A DNA stretch of 64,000 nt from Selaginella tamariscina (lineage: Eukaryota > Streptophyta > Lycopodiopsida > Selaginellales > Selaginellaceae), in NCBI GenBank assembly GCA_003024785.1, contig PUQB01000373.1, forward strand, positions 62,001 through 126,000, read 5' to 3'. The position numbers and the translations under genes are program-made. Each line of letters opens with the position of its first letter. Position 1 is the first letter of the stretch. Shown here in pieces: positions 1-11,593 of the stretch. Under the pieces are notes generated by a model. The model had not been told where the DNA came from, ran no database searches, and saw only the letters and a list, made by a program, of their open reading frames with translations.

Positions 1-724
1 AACATCGGACAATACTTTGATTACATTGGATCTTCGAACCAACTGCTTAACATATTCATCATATGTTAATATTTGACATTCCGTTGTATTATAAGTTCAT
101 CACCATAGTCTGCTTCTAGAGTTACACTCTCGGAAACATGCACTATAATAAGAGCTTATTTTACACTTTATGTCAAAATGTAGTGTTCATTCTTATGTTT
201 GAATATGCCCCTTCTCGAAGTCAAAGATGCACTTCTGAACATAAGTCTTTCCCCGTTTGAACACTATTGCTGGAACGATATTGAATCTTGACCTAAGCCA
301 AAACTCAATGGACATGTCACGTTCTCAAATCATGTGTTATCCCAAATTCAAACACCTTAAAGAAAAAGAAAAATTTTCAATAATGTGTAGAATAGGATAT
401 CACAAGCCCACTCACAAGACTTAGTTTGTAAGCCAGAACAAACTAACATGCCTTGTCTTGTGGAAGTAATGGTAAAGTAACCTGGACAACCTTAAGGTAA
501 AATAACCTGGCATACAACTTGGAAGCTCTTCCAAGTGCTACCTTTAAGTCCATAACCCACACCCACTTATAAGTAGTGTCTCTGAAGAGTTATAGATCTC
601 AGGACCAACTCTCCACGCAGAATTCAGACATTAGCCGAAAGTGATAGAGTACTTCAAGAATTTAGAACTAACTAAACCCTAAAATACACTACACTTTAGG
701 TAGTCCTACTGACCGCAGAGAATA
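1..724 (-). mobile_element. Internal region of element A, 5' part (non-coding)
   Basis: This is sequence downstream of the primer-binding site of copy A, mirrored at about 4115-4842 in element B. No open reading frame of useful length is present on either strand. It looks like the leader of a non-autonomous or decayed LTR element. The rest of the element lies outside the window. Confidence 0.75.
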
Positions 725-738
725 GGCTCCGATACCAA
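725..738 (-). other. Primer-binding site of copy A (initiator Met tRNA type)
   Basis: Immediately inside the LTR, on the minus strand, the sequence reads TTGGTATCGGAGCC. It resembles the TGGTATCAGAGCC site complementary to the 3' end of plant initiator tRNA-Met, with one A-to-G difference. One base separates it from the LTR end. This fixes the orientation of element A and shows that the 740-2493 LTR is its 5' LTR. Confidence 0.75.
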
Positions 739-739
739 T

Positions 740-2493
740 TGTCAGAGTTTTAACCCAAAGGGCCAACACGTGGCAACACGTGGCTGCCAGGTGGCCATTT
801 GGCGTCATCACCCTGTGTGAGCAACGCTAAGTTTCCCAGAACAACCCCAACGACCCCTAGGGTTAGACTCTAATGCCCAAGTGGACAGGAGACTTAGGGT
901 TTAGCCTAAGTCTCCCTAGATGTCTCCCCCAAACCCTTGAGGGATAACCCTAGTTGACTTAGGGTTTAGCCTAAGTCTCCCTAGAGTGTCTGCCCCCAAA
1001 ACCCTTGAGGGATAACCCTAGTTGACTTAGGGTCTTGCCCTAGAAGACCTAGACAGGCTCATGCCCTAACCCCCATCAAGGAGACGTGTGTTCCACACAT
1101 ACCCCTGACAGAGCTAAGGCATCGTCACTTACCCCTTGAGGAATCACCCTCATCCGGGAGTACAACCCCTTTAGGGCGACAAGGGGTACCCTGAACCACG
1201 ACTAACCCCTAAGGGTTTGAGTGGCCAAGTTATACCCTAGACCTAGGGCTAGTACTTAGTGAGGACACGAGTGTGCGCGTAGGCGGACACGAGTGTTCTG
1301 CTAAGCAAACTCCCTAAGGCTAGGTTTGGGATAACCCTAAGCACATGACCTTGCGAGTGCCTCACGAAAGGGCTCCTGCTAACAGCTTAGGTTGTTCAAC
1401 CCTTGAATTCCAAGGAGAACACTCCCCTAGCCAAGTGTGCCAAAACACACCTAGTTATGAGACCTAACCTTCCTTGAGCGGATGCCCAAGGCTTAGCACC
1501 CTAGTGCAAGCACAAGCATGTCTGTTTGCTAGTATCCAACCCCTTGGCGACAAGCCCATGACATAACCCCAAAGGGCGTGCCTCAGGCGTTGTACCATGT
1601 GACGTTTAGCCCAGTGTCACATCTCCATGTGACACTGCCTTCCCCGATGTGGGCTATCATGCCATAGCCCTTAGATTCAAGAGTTGCACCAAGTGCCACA
1701 AACGTGGCTCCTAAATGCCAACTCTAGAACCCCTCAATTATCCCTCAAGACCGAAAGGAACCTGTCAATCAAGACCCACAACAGTTGGACAAGACACGTG
1801 CCCTGTTAGCTGTGAGTGTTGCTCTAACTTGACGTGGAGGAGGAGGCTGGAGACAAGCCTCAACCTCTGCCTCTTGGAACGTGCATTCCGACAAGACCTC
1901 CCAGGCATGGATTCGCCAACGTTAAGGGTAGGCTACCCCGAAGGTGGGACGTACCCCTGGCATCTGGAAGTTAGGGCGGCACAACAGAGGGTTGTGCCTT
2001 AACGACACAAGCTAGAGCTTGCACCGGGAGAAGAGTAACGAGCTCAGTCATGAACCCAGGAACCCTCACTCCTATATACTACCTTATTTATGTGACAGAG
2101 GCCCCCCCCCTGTTTTCCTGTTTACATAAGTGGGCTAGCACTGAAATCTCATTCCCAGAGGAAATACTTGGTGAGTTATCCATCGACCCCTAAACCCTAA
2201 CCTATCAAACCTGGGGGTATTTCTAAGCATATCCGACATGCCGAACTCACCGGAACTAGCCATTAATCCAACCGGGACACGGAAAACCAAGGTAAGAGTT
2301 TTCTAGATGGTAAGTGCTAGCTTCGCCTAGAGTTTCCTGCAAATACCTAATGACACCCGGCCGGACCATCACCAGATACCCAAGTGCACTAAGCGGGCCT
2401 GTTTCTACTACATCTAGAGCTTATCAACATAGTACAGTAGGTAACAACAGTCAACGTCCAAAGTAAAGAGGAGTCATAGTAAAAACTATGACA
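740..2493 (-). mobile_element. LTR copy A (1.75 kb, reverse orientation)
   Basis: Read on the minus strand this LTR begins TGTCATAGTTTTTACTATGA at 2493 and ends CTCTGACA at 740, giving standard TG...CA ends. It is followed (below 740) by a primer-binding site, so it is the 5' LTR of a reverse-oriented element whose body leaves the window. It matches copies B and C over its full length apart from small indels. The interior carries a duplicated block of about 70 bp rich in CCCTAA-like words near 890-1030, and a C9-type homopolymer near 2101. Confidence 0.88.
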
Positions 2494-4099
2494 CATTAGG
2501 TATTTGCAAGAAACTCTGAGCGAAGCTAGCACTTCCATCTAGAAAACTCTTACCTTGGTTTTCCGTGTCCCGGTTGGGTTAATGGCTAGTTCTGGTGAGT
2601 TCGGCATGTCGGATATGCTTAGAAATACCCCTAGGTTTGACAGGTTAGGGTTTAGGGGTCGATGGATAACTCACCAAGTATATTTCCTCTGGGAATGAGA
2701 TTTCAGTGCTAGCCCACTTATGTAAACAGGAAAACAGGGGGGGGGGGCCTCTGTCACATAAATAAGGTAGTATGTAGTGGAGAGCTCCTGGGTTCATGAC
2801 TGAGTTCGTTGCTCTTCTGCCGGTGCAGCTCTAGCTTGTGTCGTTAAGGCACAACCCTCTGTTGTGCCGCCCTAACTTCCAGATGCCAGGGGTACGTCCC
2901 ACCTTCGGGGTAGCCTACCCTTAACGTTGGCGAATCCATGCTGGGAGGTCTTGTCGGAATGCACGTTCCAAGAGGGAGAGGTTGAGGCTTGTCTCCAGCC
3001 TCCTCCTCCACGTCAAGCTAAGAGCAACACTCACAGCTAACCAGGGCACGTTTTGTCTTTGTCCAACTGTGGTTGTGGGTTCTTGATTGACAGGGTTTCC
3101 TTACCGAGTCTTGAGGGATAATTGAGGGGTTCTAGAGTTGGCATTTAGGAGCCACGTTTGTGGCACTTGGTGCAACTCTTGAATCTAAGGGCTATGGCAT
3201 GATAGCCCACATTGGGGAAGGCAGTGTCACATGGAGATGTGACACTGGGCTAAACGTCACATGGTACAACGCCTGAGGCACGCCCCTTTGGGGTTATGTC
3301 ATGGGCTTGTTGCCAAGGGGTTGGATACTCTAGCAAACAGACATGCTTGTGCTTGCACTAGGGTGCTAAGCCTTGGGCATCCGCTCAAGGGAGGTTAGGT
3401 CTCATAACTAGGTGTGCTTTGGCACACTTGGCTAGGGGAGTGTTCTCCTTGGAATTCAAGGGTTGAACAACCTAAACATGTTAGCAGGAGCCCTTTCGTG
3501 AGGCACTTGCAAGGTCATGTGCTTAGGGTTATCCTAAACCAACAGAACACTCGTGTCCGCCTATGGCGCACACTCGTGTCCTCACTAAGTACTAGCCCTA
3601 GGTCTAGGGTATAACTTGGCCACTCAAACCCTTAGGGTTAGTTGTGGTTCAGGGTACCCTTGTCGCCCTAAAGGGGTTGTACTCCCGGATGAGGGTGATT
3701 CTCAAGGGGTAAGTGACGATGCCTTAGCTCTGTCTAGGGGTATGTGTGGAACACACGTCTCCTTGATGGGGTTAGGGCATGAGCCTGTCTAGGTCTTCTA
3801 GGGCAAGACCCTGAGTCAACTAGGGTTATCCCTCAAGGGTTTTGGGGGCAGACTCTAGGGAGACTTAGGCTAAACCCTAAGTCAACTAGGGTTATCCCTC
3901 AAGGGTTATGGGGTAGACACTCTAGGGAGACTTAGGCTAAACCCTAAGTCTCCTGTCCACTTGGGCATTAGAGTCTAACCTTAGGGGTCGTTGGGGTTGT
4001 TCTGGGAAACTTAGCGTTGCTCACACATGGTGATGACGCCGAATGGCACCTGGCAGCCACGTGTTGCCACGTGTTGGCCCTTTGGGTTAAACTCTGACA
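2494..4099 (+). mobile_element. 5' LTR of element B (5'-truncated)
   Basis: It starts at CATTAGGTATTT, which corresponds to a point about 140 bp inside LTR C, and ends CTCTGACA at 4099. It is about 1.6 kb long. Compared with copies A and C it shows single-base indels, for example one base missing in CATGCTGGG near 2938. Confidence 0.85.
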
Positions 4100-4101
4100 A
4101 T

Positions 4102-4114
4102 TGGTACCGGAGCC
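4102..4114 (+). other. Primer-binding site of element B
   Basis: TGGTACCGGAGCC follows the 5' LTR end by two bases. It matches the initiator tRNA-Met type site with two substitutions, and mirrors the site at 725-738 with one difference between the two copies. Confidence 0.72.
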
Positions 4115-7100
4115 TATTCTCTGCGGTCAGTAGGACTACCTAAAGTGTAGCGTATTTTAGGGTTTAGTTAGTTCTAAATTCTTGAAGTACTATCACTTTC
4201 GGCTAATGTCTGAATTCTGTGTGAGAGTTGGTCCTGAGATCTATAAACTCTTCAGAGTACACCTACTTCATAAGTGGGTGTGGGTTATGGACTTAAAGGT
4301 AACACTTGGAAGTCAGCTTCCAAGTTGTATGCCAGGTTATTTTACCTTATGGTTGTCCGGGTTACTTTACCATTTACTTTCACAAGACAAGGCATGTTAG
4401 TTTGTTCTGGCTTACAAACTAAGTCTTGTGAGATGGGCCTTGTGATATCCTATTCTACACATTATTGAAAATTTTTCTTTTTCTTTAAGGTGTTTGAATT
4501 TGGGATAACACATGATTTGGAAACAACAGTGTCCTTTGAGTTTTGGCTTATGTCAAGATTCAATATCGGATCCAACTGTAGTGTTCAAACGGGGAAAGAC
4601 TTATGTTCAGAAGTGCATCTTTGACTTCGGGAGAAGGGGCATATTCAAACATAAGAATGAACACTACATTTTGACATAAAGTGTAAAATAAGCTCTTATT
4701 ATAGTGCATGTTTCCGAGAGTGTAACTCTAGAAGCAGACTATGGTAATGAACTTATAATACAACGGAATGTCAAATATTAACATATGATGAATATGTTAA
4801 GCAGTTGGTTCGAAGATCAATGTAATCAAAGTATTGTCCGATGGACGTAATACTTTGATGACGCTAGCTGCAAGTAACATTAGGTGAAATAGTTTACTAA
4901 GTTCAAGTCGTTTGATTTGAACAAAGTACAACTTGAAACCTTAGTTGGTTGTAAGGCGCGCACTTTGTATTCAAGTTAGCTAACTCAACTAACTTGATTA
5001 TGAAGTTATCTCATGTGGGATCTTAAGAATGGGATAGAATAATATATTTTGGCAGTAGATGGATTTAATGTTGCATCCCTATCAATGCAACTTTTGGGAT
5101 AGATGGCATGATCTATCAAAAAGAGTAATGTTGGAAACATACGTTTACATTTTCAGTTTACTGAGTAATGAAGGACTTGCATAGTGAAGGCGTTCGGCGC
5201 ACACTTGCGCATTTTCATTATTAACTCTTAATTAATTGAAATTTGTAACGTTGTTTGCAATGTGGGGATAAGCTCTTGAACAAGGGTGATTCCTTGTTAA
5301 GAAGAGCATGATTTGGGATTCTCCACTCTGCTTATTGACTAAGTAAGGAAACTTGCTAAGTTTAATAAGTTATGTTGGTGATCTCAAATGAGCCAAAAGC
5401 TAGTCGGATATTCATTTTGGAGGTTTAAGTGCATGTACCTCCTCAGAGATCGTATTCGATGAGAATTGAAGTTGTATTGTTTCAATATCAATTTCATTTT
5501 AGAGTCAAATACGATTATTAAAAGACGGTTTCTTGACTCTGCATCATGGTCGAAATGTGCACTTAAAGAACAAATAAAGTATGTATCTTCAATCTTTCGG
5601 AATATTGAAAAATAGAACTATTCTTGACTCAAGGTTTGATTGTATTCCTTGGGTTAGTTGTTAGTTCTATCTCAAGGTTTGATGGTGTTCCTTGAGTTGG
5701 TTCAATATTCTTGAAAGTGAAGTAGCGGGATTAGCTCAAGAAGATGGTGTCCCTTCTTGATGATTGTAGTTCAAGGTTCGTCCAATATCCGGTTCGACAA
5801 TATGAGGTTCCTATCACCTCATCTGTTGAGATATTTATATTCTAAACTTTGGCAGAACTTGTGACAATCTTTTCAAGATTGGTTATAAATGACTTGTCAA
5901 AGTATGGTATGATATCTTTCAATATTGAGTTTGGAGCGCTCAATATCAAACTTGATTATGATCACATGAGGTGGCCGTAATCATATAATATAAAGACTCA
6001 AGTGGATTTGAGTCTGACACTTTGGTAAGGCACTACCTTAGTGTTATAACTTGAAACGTGTTTTCAAGTTAGTTGAGAAATGAGACATTTCTCAATACAT
6101 TGCTTGAGGGGCAATGTGATACTTTCTGGATTGCTAGGTGTCTAAGTGAATAATGTATCTTAGTTCAATGTACTGAACTAGATATTTTATTCATGTTTGG
6201 GGAGATTATTGAATTATAAGGTATGACGGAAACATGAAGTTGATATAACATTTCAGTATTATGATAACATTTATGTGGAGGTTGATATCTTACTAAATCA
6301 GTTAGATGAACCAGACACTAGTTCATGATTCCTCTTAGTCTCTGAACAAAGTTCCTCGAAATACTGTCTAACATTATATTTCCATCTCAAAATTGAAGTT
6401 CGGTTCATATAAACTAAGACCATATCTATAATGTAGTTGTAGCATTTTGATAAGATTGATATGATTGTAAGTTTATTCGCTAGTATAACAACTAATTGAT
6501 AAACTTAGGATTTGAACGTTAAAACGATCATTATCCATTCGAGAGTATCAATATCAAAATTGCGACTAATTTATGGAATAAGGATTAGTTTAAAAAGATG
6601 TTTATCAAACACTAATTGCTTAATTAGTGAAAATGCTATACTTCGATATAGTGTTGAGAAACATTTCAAAATTAGTTTAAGAGTTGGAAATAAATATATG
6701 TTATGGAGGCGTGCAGTATTACGAATTCAGAGAGACTCTTATCGTGGAAACTAAGTCTTAAAATTTGGTATTTTGAACTTAGTGAGATAAAGAGTTAGGA
6801 AGTATTGAACGGCATCTAGTATGATGTACTCTTTAGGGAATGAGTACAATGAGAGTGACAATTAAGAGACATGTTATTTAAAGATTATCAATTAAGGCAC
6901 TAGAGATGGGTTGAATTTCTTGGTTTCCACATTGATTTGTAAGAAAGATATGTTACTTATCTGGTCCCTGAACTGGTCGGTGTTATGAAAGAGTACAAAG
7001 ATGGTTGCAAAGGACAAATGGTAAGGCTATCACACTTGGTCACGGATTTGATTGAATTTGATTCCTATCGGGAATAAATTTATGTTAATAACACACTAAG

Positions 7101-7826
7101 TGAATGGCAGTTGGTAGATTGGCAAGACCTTGTTGTTTACATGTGTACAGCCATGCGCCTCTGTGATCGCCTCTGGCCAGATTGACATGTTTACAAAGAA
7201 TAGGGTTTTACAACTTGTACTCTTATATTGGAAAAGAGCTTGATTCCGATAAAAGTCTCATACTTAGTCTGGCGTAGCTATATACTAATGAGAGATAGGT
7301 ATAGTAGCAGACCCTTATGAAAAGGGGTAATGAGAAGCACTGAGGGATGCAGAGATGGAAGCTATAATATCGTAACATGTGGAGATGTGGAACCATTGGA
7401 AAATCAAAAGAAATGGAACGTGTTTAGACGACAGAAGTCGTCAACAGCATTTAATATTAAGGAATAAAGCAAGTCTTTATTTCTTGTTAACCAAGGGGCC
7501 GGCAACAACACTAACTAGAGGCCTCCAATATAAATTCTAGTTAAGTAAAGAAATTAACCAGTGTTGTGTGTGTCGGGTGACAGACTTTGCAGACGTGCAA
7601 AAGGTCTCCAAGTGACTTCATGTCGCAGGTGGTGCCTCCGGCGGCTGGGTTTATGACTCAGTGAACGATGGTTCTGAAGTACTTGGCTTTGCGTAATGCA
7701 AGGGGGGTAATGAAATTATGTGAACTTTTGGCTAACTCCGCATAGAGAGATATGTTAGTTTTGGTTAGTTTTTTCTAACATTATCTAGTCTTGGAGTTGG
7801 ACGTCAACGAGGACGTTGACATTTTC
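4115..7826 (+). mobile_element. Internal region of element B (no recognisable genes)
   Basis: 3.7 kb of moderately AT-rich sequence with stop codons in all frames. Scattered runs of tens of codons exist but none carries a motif I recognise. The last 250 bp, with a GGCGGCTGGG stretch near 7640, is the most GC-rich part. Confidence 0.7.
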
Positions 7827-7840
7827 AAAGGCGGGGAGTG
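7827..7840 (+). other. Polypurine tract of element B
   Basis: AAAGGCGGGGAG directly precedes the TGTCATAG start of the 3' LTR, as expected for the primer of plus-strand DNA synthesis in LTR retrotransposons. Confidence 0.75.
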
Positions 7841-9577
7841 TGTCATAGTTTTTACTATGACTCAACCCTTTACTTTGGACGTCGACTGTTGTTACCTACT
7901 GTACTATGTTGATAAGCCCTAGTGTAGAAGAAACAGGCCCGCTTAGTGCACTTGGATATCTAGTGATGGTCCGGCCGGGTGTCATTAGGTATTTGGCAAG
8001 AAACTCTAGCGAAGCTAGCACTTCCATCTAGAAAACTCTTACCTTGGTTTTCCGTGTCCCGGTTGGTTAATGGCTAGTTCCGGTGAGTTCGGCATGTCGG
8101 ATATGCTTAGAAATACCCCAGGTTTGACAGGTTAGGGTTTAGGGGTCGATGGATAACTCACCAAGTATTTCCTCTGGGAATGAGATTTCAGTGCTAGCCC
8201 ACTTATGTAAACAGGAAAACAGGGGGGGGGGGCCTCTGTCACATAAATAAGGTAGTATGTAGTGAGTTCCTGGGTTCATGACTGAGCTCGTTACTCTTCT
8301 CCCGGTGCAAGCTCTAGCTTGTGTCGTAAGGCACAACCCTCTGTTGTGCCGCCCTAACTTCCAGATGCCAGGGGTACGTCCCACCTTCGGGGTAGCTACC
8401 CTTAACGTTGGCGAATCCATGCCTGGGAGGTCTTGTCGGAATGCACGTTCCAAGAGGCAGAGGTTGAGGCTTGTCTCCAGCCTCCTCCTCCACGTCAAGC
8501 TAGAGCAACACTCACAGCAACAAGGCACTTCGTGTCTTGTCCAACTGTGGTTGTGGGTTCTTGATTGACAGGTTCCTTACGGTCTGAGGGATAATTGAGG
8601 GGTTCTAGAGTTGGCATTTAGGAGCCACGTTTGTGGCACTTGGTGCAACTCTTGAATCTAAGGGCTATGGCATGATAGCCCACATGGGGAAGGCAGTGTC
8701 ACATGGAGATGTGACACTGGGCTAAACGTCACATGGTACAACGCCTGAGGCACGCCCTTTGGGGTTATGTCATGGGCTTGTGCCAAGGGGTTGGATACTT
8801 AGCAAACAGACATGCTTGTGCTTGCACTAGGGTGCTAAGCCTTGGGCATCCGCTCAAGGGAGGTTAGGTCTCATAACTAGGTGTGCTTTGGCACACTTGG
8901 CTAGGGGAGTGTTCTCCTTGGAATTCAAGGGTTGAACAACCTAAACATGTTAGCAGGAGCCCTTTCGTGAGGCACTCGCAAGGTCATGTGCTTAGGGTTA
9001 TCCCAAAAGCCAAGCAGAACACTCGTGTCCGCCTACGGCGCACACTCGTGTCCTCACTAAGTACTAGCCCTAGGTCTAGGGTATAACTTGGCCACTCAAA
9101 CCCTTAGGGGTTAGTCGTGGTTCAGGGTACCCCTTGTCGCCCTAAAGGGGTTGTACTCCCGGATGAGGGTGATTCCTCAAGGGGTAAGTGACGATGCCTT
9201 AGCTCTGTAGGGGTATGTGTGGAACACACGTCTCCTTGATGGGGGTTAGGGCATGAGCCTGTCTAGGTCTTCTAGGGCAAGACCCTAAGTCAACTAGGGT
9301 TATCCCTCAAGGGTTTTGGGGGTAGACACTCTAGGGAGACTTAGGCTAAACCCTAAGTCAACTAGGGTTATCCCTCAAGGGTTCTGGGGGCAGACATTCT
9401 AGGGAGACTTAGGCTAAACCCTAAGTCTCCTGTCCACTTGGGCATTAGAGTCTAACCTAGGGGTCGTTGGGGTTGTTCTGGGAAACTTAGCGTTGCTCAC
9501 ACAGGGTGATGACGCCGAATGGCCACCTGGCAGCCACGTGTTGCCACGTGTTGGCCCTTTGGGTTAAAACTCTGACA
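7841..9577 (+). mobile_element. 3' LTR of element B (copy C, complete)
   Basis: A 1737-bp LTR starting TGTCATAGTTTTTACTATGA (a perfect short hairpin) and ending CTCTGACA. It is the most complete plus-strand copy. It contains a G-rich homopolymer near 8222 and two tandem blocks of about 70 bp near 9285-9425. ORFs inside it (for example 8278-8568) are incidental and overlap each other on both strands. Confidence 0.88.
9285..9425. repeat. Two-copy tandem repeat inside the LTR
   Basis: A block of about 70 bp built from CTAAGTCAACTAGGGTTATC, a CCTCAAGGGTT segment and GGGAGACTTAGGCTAAACC occurs twice in tandem. The same duplication is present in LTR copies A (about 890-1030) and B (about 3800-3950), so it predates the amplification of this family. 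The words resemble plant telomere repeats but do not form a telomeric array. Confidence 0.8.
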
Positions 9578-9578
9578 A

Positions 9579-10775
9579 GAAGATAGATGGCGGTTGGCTG
9601 TGCCCTCTACATATGTTCCACACCTTCTTCGAGCATATCACGATTCACCTATTGTTGGAGGTCATCTTGGTCACCAACGAGTGTTGGAGAAGCTCCGCAG
9701 ATCCTTTTATTGGCCTAGCATGCGTGGTGATGTGATCAGGTATATTCAGAGCTGTCCCATTTGTCAAACTCGGAATTCCTCTACGACTCGGGCCATGGGG
9801 GTGTTAAAATCCATCAACGTCTCTTGCCCTTTTGAGTTAATTGCAGTGGATTTAATGGGACCTTTTCCACGTTCTTCTCAAGGTAACCAGTACATCATTG
9901 TCGTATCTGATTATTTAACTCGTTGGGTGGAGGTTGGTGCTCTTCCGGATGCAACTGCCCTGTCAACAGCTTTGTTTTTGTTCGATAATGTGGTTTTGCA
10001 GCATTCTTGTCCAGAGCGGATGTTATCAGATAATGGCCCCGCTTTCATTGCAGAGGTATTCCGAGTGTTGTGTGAAAGGTTAGGGGTAAAACACTCATTT
10101 GCCTCTCCATATCATCCACAAACTGATGGTTTGGTGGAGCGATTGAATCGGACCTTCAAGGGTATGATCTCGAAGTATGTGAACTTCAATCACACTGACT
10201 GGGATTGGTATTTGTGATGCTTGAGATTTGCTTATGTAACAGGCATTCAGAGTTCGATTGGTATCTCTCCGTTCAAGGCATTGTATGGATATGATCCTAA
10301 GTTGCTTAGTGAATTGGGATTATCATCGAATCTGCCACGTGCCGAGGATGCGAAAATGTGGGCTCGACATTTGGATGTTGTCTTATCTCTTCTGCGTGCA
10401 GAGTCTGCTGAACATCTTGGTCGAGCTCAAATACAGCAACAATCTTCTTACAATGCACGACATCAAACTCCACCAGACTATGCTGACGGTGACTTAGTAC
10501 TGGTACGTTTTCCCAAGCTAACTGCACCTGGGCTTGCAACTGGTTTATTACATAAGTGGCTTGGTCCCTACCGAGTTCTCCGAAAGGTTGGTCCTCAGGT
10601 GTATCAGGTACAGTTGGTGGGATCTCATGAGGTTGAGATAGTTTACGTAGTTCGAATGAAACGGTTTGTTGTTCGAGACTCGTTGACTACATTCAGTCAT
10701 ACCTTAGATGGCCCAACTCACACGGATCCAGGACCATCAGATCCATCACCATCTACACAACCGCAGGGGGGATAA
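9579..10775 (+). pseudogene. Ty3/gypsy integrase fragment (3' end of pol)
   Basis: The frame opens directly after the LTR of element B and contains the integrase zinc-binding module (H..H, then CPICQ), the catalytic core with D in AVDLMGPFP, D in LSDNGPAF and E in GLVERLNRTFK, and a GPY/F module (KWLGPYRVL). One in-frame TGA interrupts it at 10215-10217, after which the same frame continues to 10775. There is no chromodomain; the C-terminus is a Pro/Thr/Ser-rich tail. The upstream part of pol must lie left of the window, beyond the nested element. Integrase inserts retroelement cDNA into chromosomes. This type is distinct from the chromovirus at 48.6-53.6 kb. Confidence 0.88.
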
Positions 10776-10970
10776 TGTAAGATACTGTATATTATGTAAC
10801 GTAATGTATATACGCATGTGTATATACACACATGCATAGTGACACATGGGTGGTGATCTAGCCGCCATGTGTCAGCGCCACGTGTCGCATGTGTGCCACA
10901 TGGCAGGAGGTCTCCTGTATATAAGCAGGGTTTTTGTAGCTTAATAGATCTGACATTTTAACATATATCG
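10776..10970 (+). mobile_element. 3' LTR (start) of the gypsy element
   Basis: A purine-rich tract (GCAGGGGGGA) precedes TGTAAGATACTG at 10776, the expected LTR start. A TATA-like CTGTATATAAGCAGG lies at about 10915. The sequence contains repeated CACATGTG and CACGTGTC words. The LTR end is not defined; it may be truncated. Confidence 0.6.
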
Positions 10971-11187
10971 GCTTTTTCAATATGAAATATAATTTTTAAA
11001 ATAAAGTACATAATTTGGTTATATTGTAATTTTACATTTTAATAATCTCATGAGTTAACCATAAATCAACATGATGAGATAAGTTTGATTTTGTTACTTA
11101 AAACTTTTATAATATATACATATACATCAATATGTATATACACATATAATTTTTGTACATACAAGCTAACCTCTTTAATTATGTTAA
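10971..11187. other. AT-rich spacer, no gene seen
   Basis: About 220 bp of AT-rich sequence with an ATATACATATACATC-like stretch. It lies between the gypsy LTR and the broken end of the MSH5 5' fragment, so the breakpoint of that gene is at about 11187. Confidence 0.6.
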
Positions 11188-11564
11188 GCCTGGTATTTAA
11201 CTGCAGATGAAGAGAGTTTATCTCTAGGAGCAGAAATGCAACCAGGAAAGAATCTCACGAAGATCAATGTAGGGGAAGTCCGTCTGCTCGTCTTCCCAGC
11301 CGTCCAAAACGTACATATTCCCGGTGTCGGCCTCATAGTAACCTACACCGAGCCTGGAACAGGACGGTCTTATCAGCAAGAACATGCAAGGAACCGAGAG
11401 CGCTACCTCGAGCTCTGCATTATGAACGCCATGTACACCTAACACGAAATGCCGACCATATTGACCTCAAAATGCAGGAAAGTGCTCACCTTGGACTCGG
11501 ATTCCTCTCGGTCGAGCAGATCGTCGATCCGATCGATCTGGGCGTGCCTTGAAGCGCTCTCCAT
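11188..11564 (-). pseudogene. MSH5: MSH5 5' fragment (exons 1-3 and start of exon 4)
   Basis: Reading leftward: exon 1 from ATG at 11564 to 11490 (begins MESASRHAQID), exon 2 at 11438-11407 (VYMAFIMQ), exon 3 at 11353-11259 (GVGYYEADTGNMYVL then DGWEDEQTDFPYIDL), and the start of exon 4 at 11200 (LKYQA). Introns are 46-58 bp with GT-AG ends. This matches the N-terminal domain of the meiotic MutS homologue MSH5, which pairs with MSH4 to stabilise crossover intermediates. Homology stops at about 11187 and the next feature leftward is transposon-derived. The remaining two thirds do not follow; a C-terminal MSH5 fragment lies upstream at 18.3-19.5 kb instead. Alternative: one gene scrambled by rearrangement or misassembly. 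Confidence 0.8.
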
Positions 11565-11593
11565 GTCAAATGAAGTAGGGTTCTTCAAATGAT

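Larger units (their letters stand above)
1..4842. repeat. Large inverted repeat (fold-back) of an LTR retroelement
   Basis: Positions 1-2352 are the reverse complement of about 2494-4842. Both arms run outward from the LTR through its primer-binding site into about 730 bp of internal sequence. The unpaired spacer (about 2353-2493) is the first 140 bp of the left LTR, which the right arm lacks. The arms match closely, with scattered substitutions and single-base indels. The left arm runs into the window edge, so its true length is unknown. The centre lies beside a short hairpin (CTATGA-type stem) that starts the LTR. The structure could be two oppositely oriented insertions, a fold-back rearrangement or an assembly artefact. 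Confidence 0.9.
2494..9577 (+). mobile_element. LTR retroelement B, nearly complete, no coding capacity
   Basis: The element has a 5' LTR lacking its first 140 bp (2494-4099), a Met-type primer-binding site (4102-4114), an internal region (4115-7826), a polypurine tract and a complete 3' LTR (7841-9577). The internal 3.7 kb has no gag, protease, reverse transcriptase or integrase that I can recognise; the longest frame is about 80 codons at 6512-6754. Long LTRs around a non-coding core recall LARD-type elements that depend on a partner's proteins, although an autonomous element decayed beyond recognition is equally possible. It interrupts a Ty3/gypsy element whose integrase resumes right after the 3' LTR. 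No target duplication can be checked because the 5' end is lost in the fold-back. Confidence 0.8.

Noticed and set aside
890-1030. Possible telomere-repeat array (CCCTAA words)
   Set aside because: The words are not in head-to-tail array and belong to a tandem block conserved in every LTR of the family.
2101-2108. Homopolymer C run as a regulatory element
   Set aside because: Present in all LTR copies with varying length; no reason to assign function.
1715-3614. Frames of 66-96 codons inside the LTRs
   Set aside because: They occur in all LTR copies at homologous places on both strands, end at random positions and have no motifs.
10258-10539. Overlapping ORFs inside the gypsy integrase region
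   Set aside because: Alternative-frame and antisense shadows of the integrase C-terminal frame.
11224-11442. Plus-strand ORF opposite the MSH5 5' fragment
   Set aside because: The minus strand has ATG, three exons with GT-AG introns and clear MSH5 similarity; the plus-strand frame is a shadow.
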